Assembly: GCA_046050125.1 (NCBI GenBank)
Contig: JBJOQB010000127.1
Span: forward strand, 1-6,555
Reading direction: 5' to 3'
DNA from: JAHFQJ01 sp046050125
Lineage (GTDB): Bacteria; Pseudomonadota; Gammaproteobacteria; Burkholderiales; Burkholderiaceae
Length of the DNA stretch: 6,555 nt
How positions within the stretch are numbered: position 1 is the stretch's first letter; each line of letters opens with the position of its first letter. This document shows positions 5,332-6,555 of the stretch, in pieces. The notes beneath the pieces are model-generated. The model had not been told where the DNA came from, made no database searches, and saw nothing but the letters and a program-made list of their open reading frames with translations. Both the position numbers and the translations under genes were made by a program.

Positions 5332-6555
5332 ATGCAAATGCAAAATTTAGACATGAATAATATTCAGCAACTAATTAAAGACGATGAAAAGTACTGTTGG
5401 CACCCATTTACGCAAGCACAAACAGCACCAAAGCCATTATTTATTCATAAAGCCAAAGGTTGTTATATATATGATAATGATAATACTCCATATCTCGATG
5501 CAATATCGAGCTGGTGGGTAAATACGCATGGTCATAACCATGAATATATTATAAATGCCATCAAACAACAAAGTGATAATTTAGCACATGTGATTTTTTC
5601 TGGAATTACACATCAGCCAGCAATTAAATTTGCTAAATTACTAGCCAAAAGTCTACCTAAAGGCTTAGAACATGTGTTTTATACAGATAATGGTTCTACA
5701 GCAATTGAAGCAGGACTAAAAATGGCAATTCAATATGCATATAATAAAAATAAACATAATAAAAAGCATACATTCCTAGCCTTTGAAGGTGGCTACCATG
5801 GCGACACATTTGGGGCAATGGCAGTAGGAAAAACTAGCGGTTTCTACAATCCATTTAAGCAATGGCTCTTTGATGTAGATTTTATTGAATACCCTTGTGT
5901 TAGTTTACATACTAATCTTGAAGAATTAGAAGAATTTGAGCAAAGCATATTAAGAAATTTGAATAATTATTTAGAAGATAATCATAGCTCAATTGCAGGT
6001 TTTATATTCGAGCCATTAATCCAAGGTGCAAGCGGAATGAATATATGCCGAGCATCTTTTTTAGACAAAGTTATTAGTATTTGCAAAGAATATAATATCA
6101 TTTGCATAGCAGATGAAGTAATGACTGGATTTGGCAGAACAGGTAAATTATTTGCATGTGAATATCTTAAAAACACGCCTGATATTATATGTTTATCCAA
6201 AGGGATTACAGGTGGTAATTTACCTTTAGGCGTTGCAGTAGCAAATGATAAAATTCATAACATTTTTCTAAATGATGATGTAATGCATGCATTTTTACAT
6301 GGTCATTCATACACAGCCAATCCAATTATATGTGCTGCTGCAATTGCTAACTTGGAATTATTTCATCAAAATAAACAAAGCATTTTTAATCATATTGAAG
6401 AATTATCAAAAATATATAACCAAGAAATTACTTTACTTGAAGAAAATATCAGAAAATTAAACCAACAAAATAATGATAATCAACTAAAAATTAGTAATCC
6501 CAGAATTATTGGTTCAATTTGTGCATTTGATATAAATATATTACATAAAAATCAC
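5332..6555 (+). CDS. bioA: BioA, adenosylmethionine-8-amino-7-oxononanoate aminotransferase (3' end outside window)
   Basis: The first 408 codons of a class III PLP aminotransferase are present, and the frame is still open at the window edge. BioA transfers an amino group from S-adenosylmethionine to KAPA, giving DAPA in the biotin pathway, in the cytosol. Diagnostic features are WHPFTQ (23-28) and SSWWVNTHGH (59-68) at the substrate site, DNGSTAIE (119-126), GGYHGDT (153-159), FEPLIQGASGM (226-236), the cofactor Asp in ADEVMTGFGRTG (D261), the Schiff-base lysine in LSKG (K290), and HGHSYTANP (323-331). WHPFTQ and SSWW separate BioA from other class III aminotransferases. Family members are about 420-430 residues, so only some 15-25 are missing. 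Three ATGs compete (5332, 5338, 5353); none has a Shine-Dalgarno sequence, and 5353 would also leave a normal N-terminus. The Lys/Asn-rich insert at 138-146 and the NNDNQ stretch near 380 reflect A-rich codons. Other bio genes may follow outside the window. Confidence 0.92.
   Translation, partial: MQMQNLDMNNIQQLIKDDEKYCWHPFTQAQTAPKPLFIHKAKGCYIYDNDNTPYLDAISSWWVNTHGHNHEYIINAIKQQSDNLAHVIFSGITHQPAIKFAKLLAKSLPKGLEHVFYTDNGSTAIEAGLKMAIQYAYNKNKHNKKHTFLAFEGGYHGDTFGAMAVGKTSGFYNPFKQWLFDVDFIEYPCVSLHTNLEELEEFEQSILRNLNNYLEDNHSSIAGFIFEPLIQGASGMNICRASFLDKVISICKEYNIICIADEVMTGFGRTGKLFACEYLKNTPDIICLSKGITGGNLPLGVAVANDKIHNIFLNDDVMHAFLHGHSYTANPIICAAAIANLELFHQNKQSIFNHIEELSKIYNQEITLLEENIRKLNQQNNDNQLKISNPRIIGSICAFDINILHKNH

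Noticed and set aside
5982..6200. Reverse-strand open frame of 72 codons
   Set aside because: It is antisense to the conserved bioA region around the cofactor Asp and the Schiff-base lysine.

Overview
This is a strongly AT-rich bacterial segment with all-TAA stops, Trp written as TGG, wide intergenic spaces and no obvious Shine-Dalgarno sequence before any gene. Promoter-like sites are of the ordinary sigma-70 type (TATAAT-like), there is one clear Rho-independent terminator, and there is a decayed copy of an inverted repeat common in Proteobacteria. Together these suggest a reduced, probably host-associated proteobacterium. This is an inference: BioA and the flippase-acyltransferase fusion also recall proteins I know from Bacteroidota and from intracellular bacteria, so the lineage is left open.

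Layout, left to right. Positions 1-325 hold no supported gene, but contain a degenerate 27-bp inverted repeat and, just before the first gene, a 12-bp palindrome abutting an extended -10 promoter. At 326-610 (+) is a half-length UPF0016/GDT1 cation-exchanger protein. At 706-2010 (+) is a PLP enzyme of the Cys/Met metabolism family (cystathionine gamma-synthase / acylhomoserine sulfhydrylase type). The 2011-2379 spacer holds a promoter closely followed by a strong terminator (possible tiny RNA), and two copies of a TTTAACA-rich repeat. At 2380-3183 (-) is an unrecognised gene interrupted by one in-frame TAA at codon 26, probably a young pseudogene. A divergent spacer with a TATAAT box on each strand follows. 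At 3376-5280 (+) is an LplT-like lysophospholipid flippase fused to a PlsC acyltransferase. From 5332 to the window end (+) is bioA, cut by the window edge and probably cotranscribed with the fusion gene.

The genes do not form one pathway: they cover metal or cation homeostasis, sulfur amino-acid metabolism, phospholipid remodelling and biotin synthesis. None of the intact genes is a recognised defence, CRISPR or mobile-element gene. The least explained parts are the interrupted reverse-strand gene and the repeat/promoter/terminator cluster beside it. I do not see convincing evidence for a wholly new system here.
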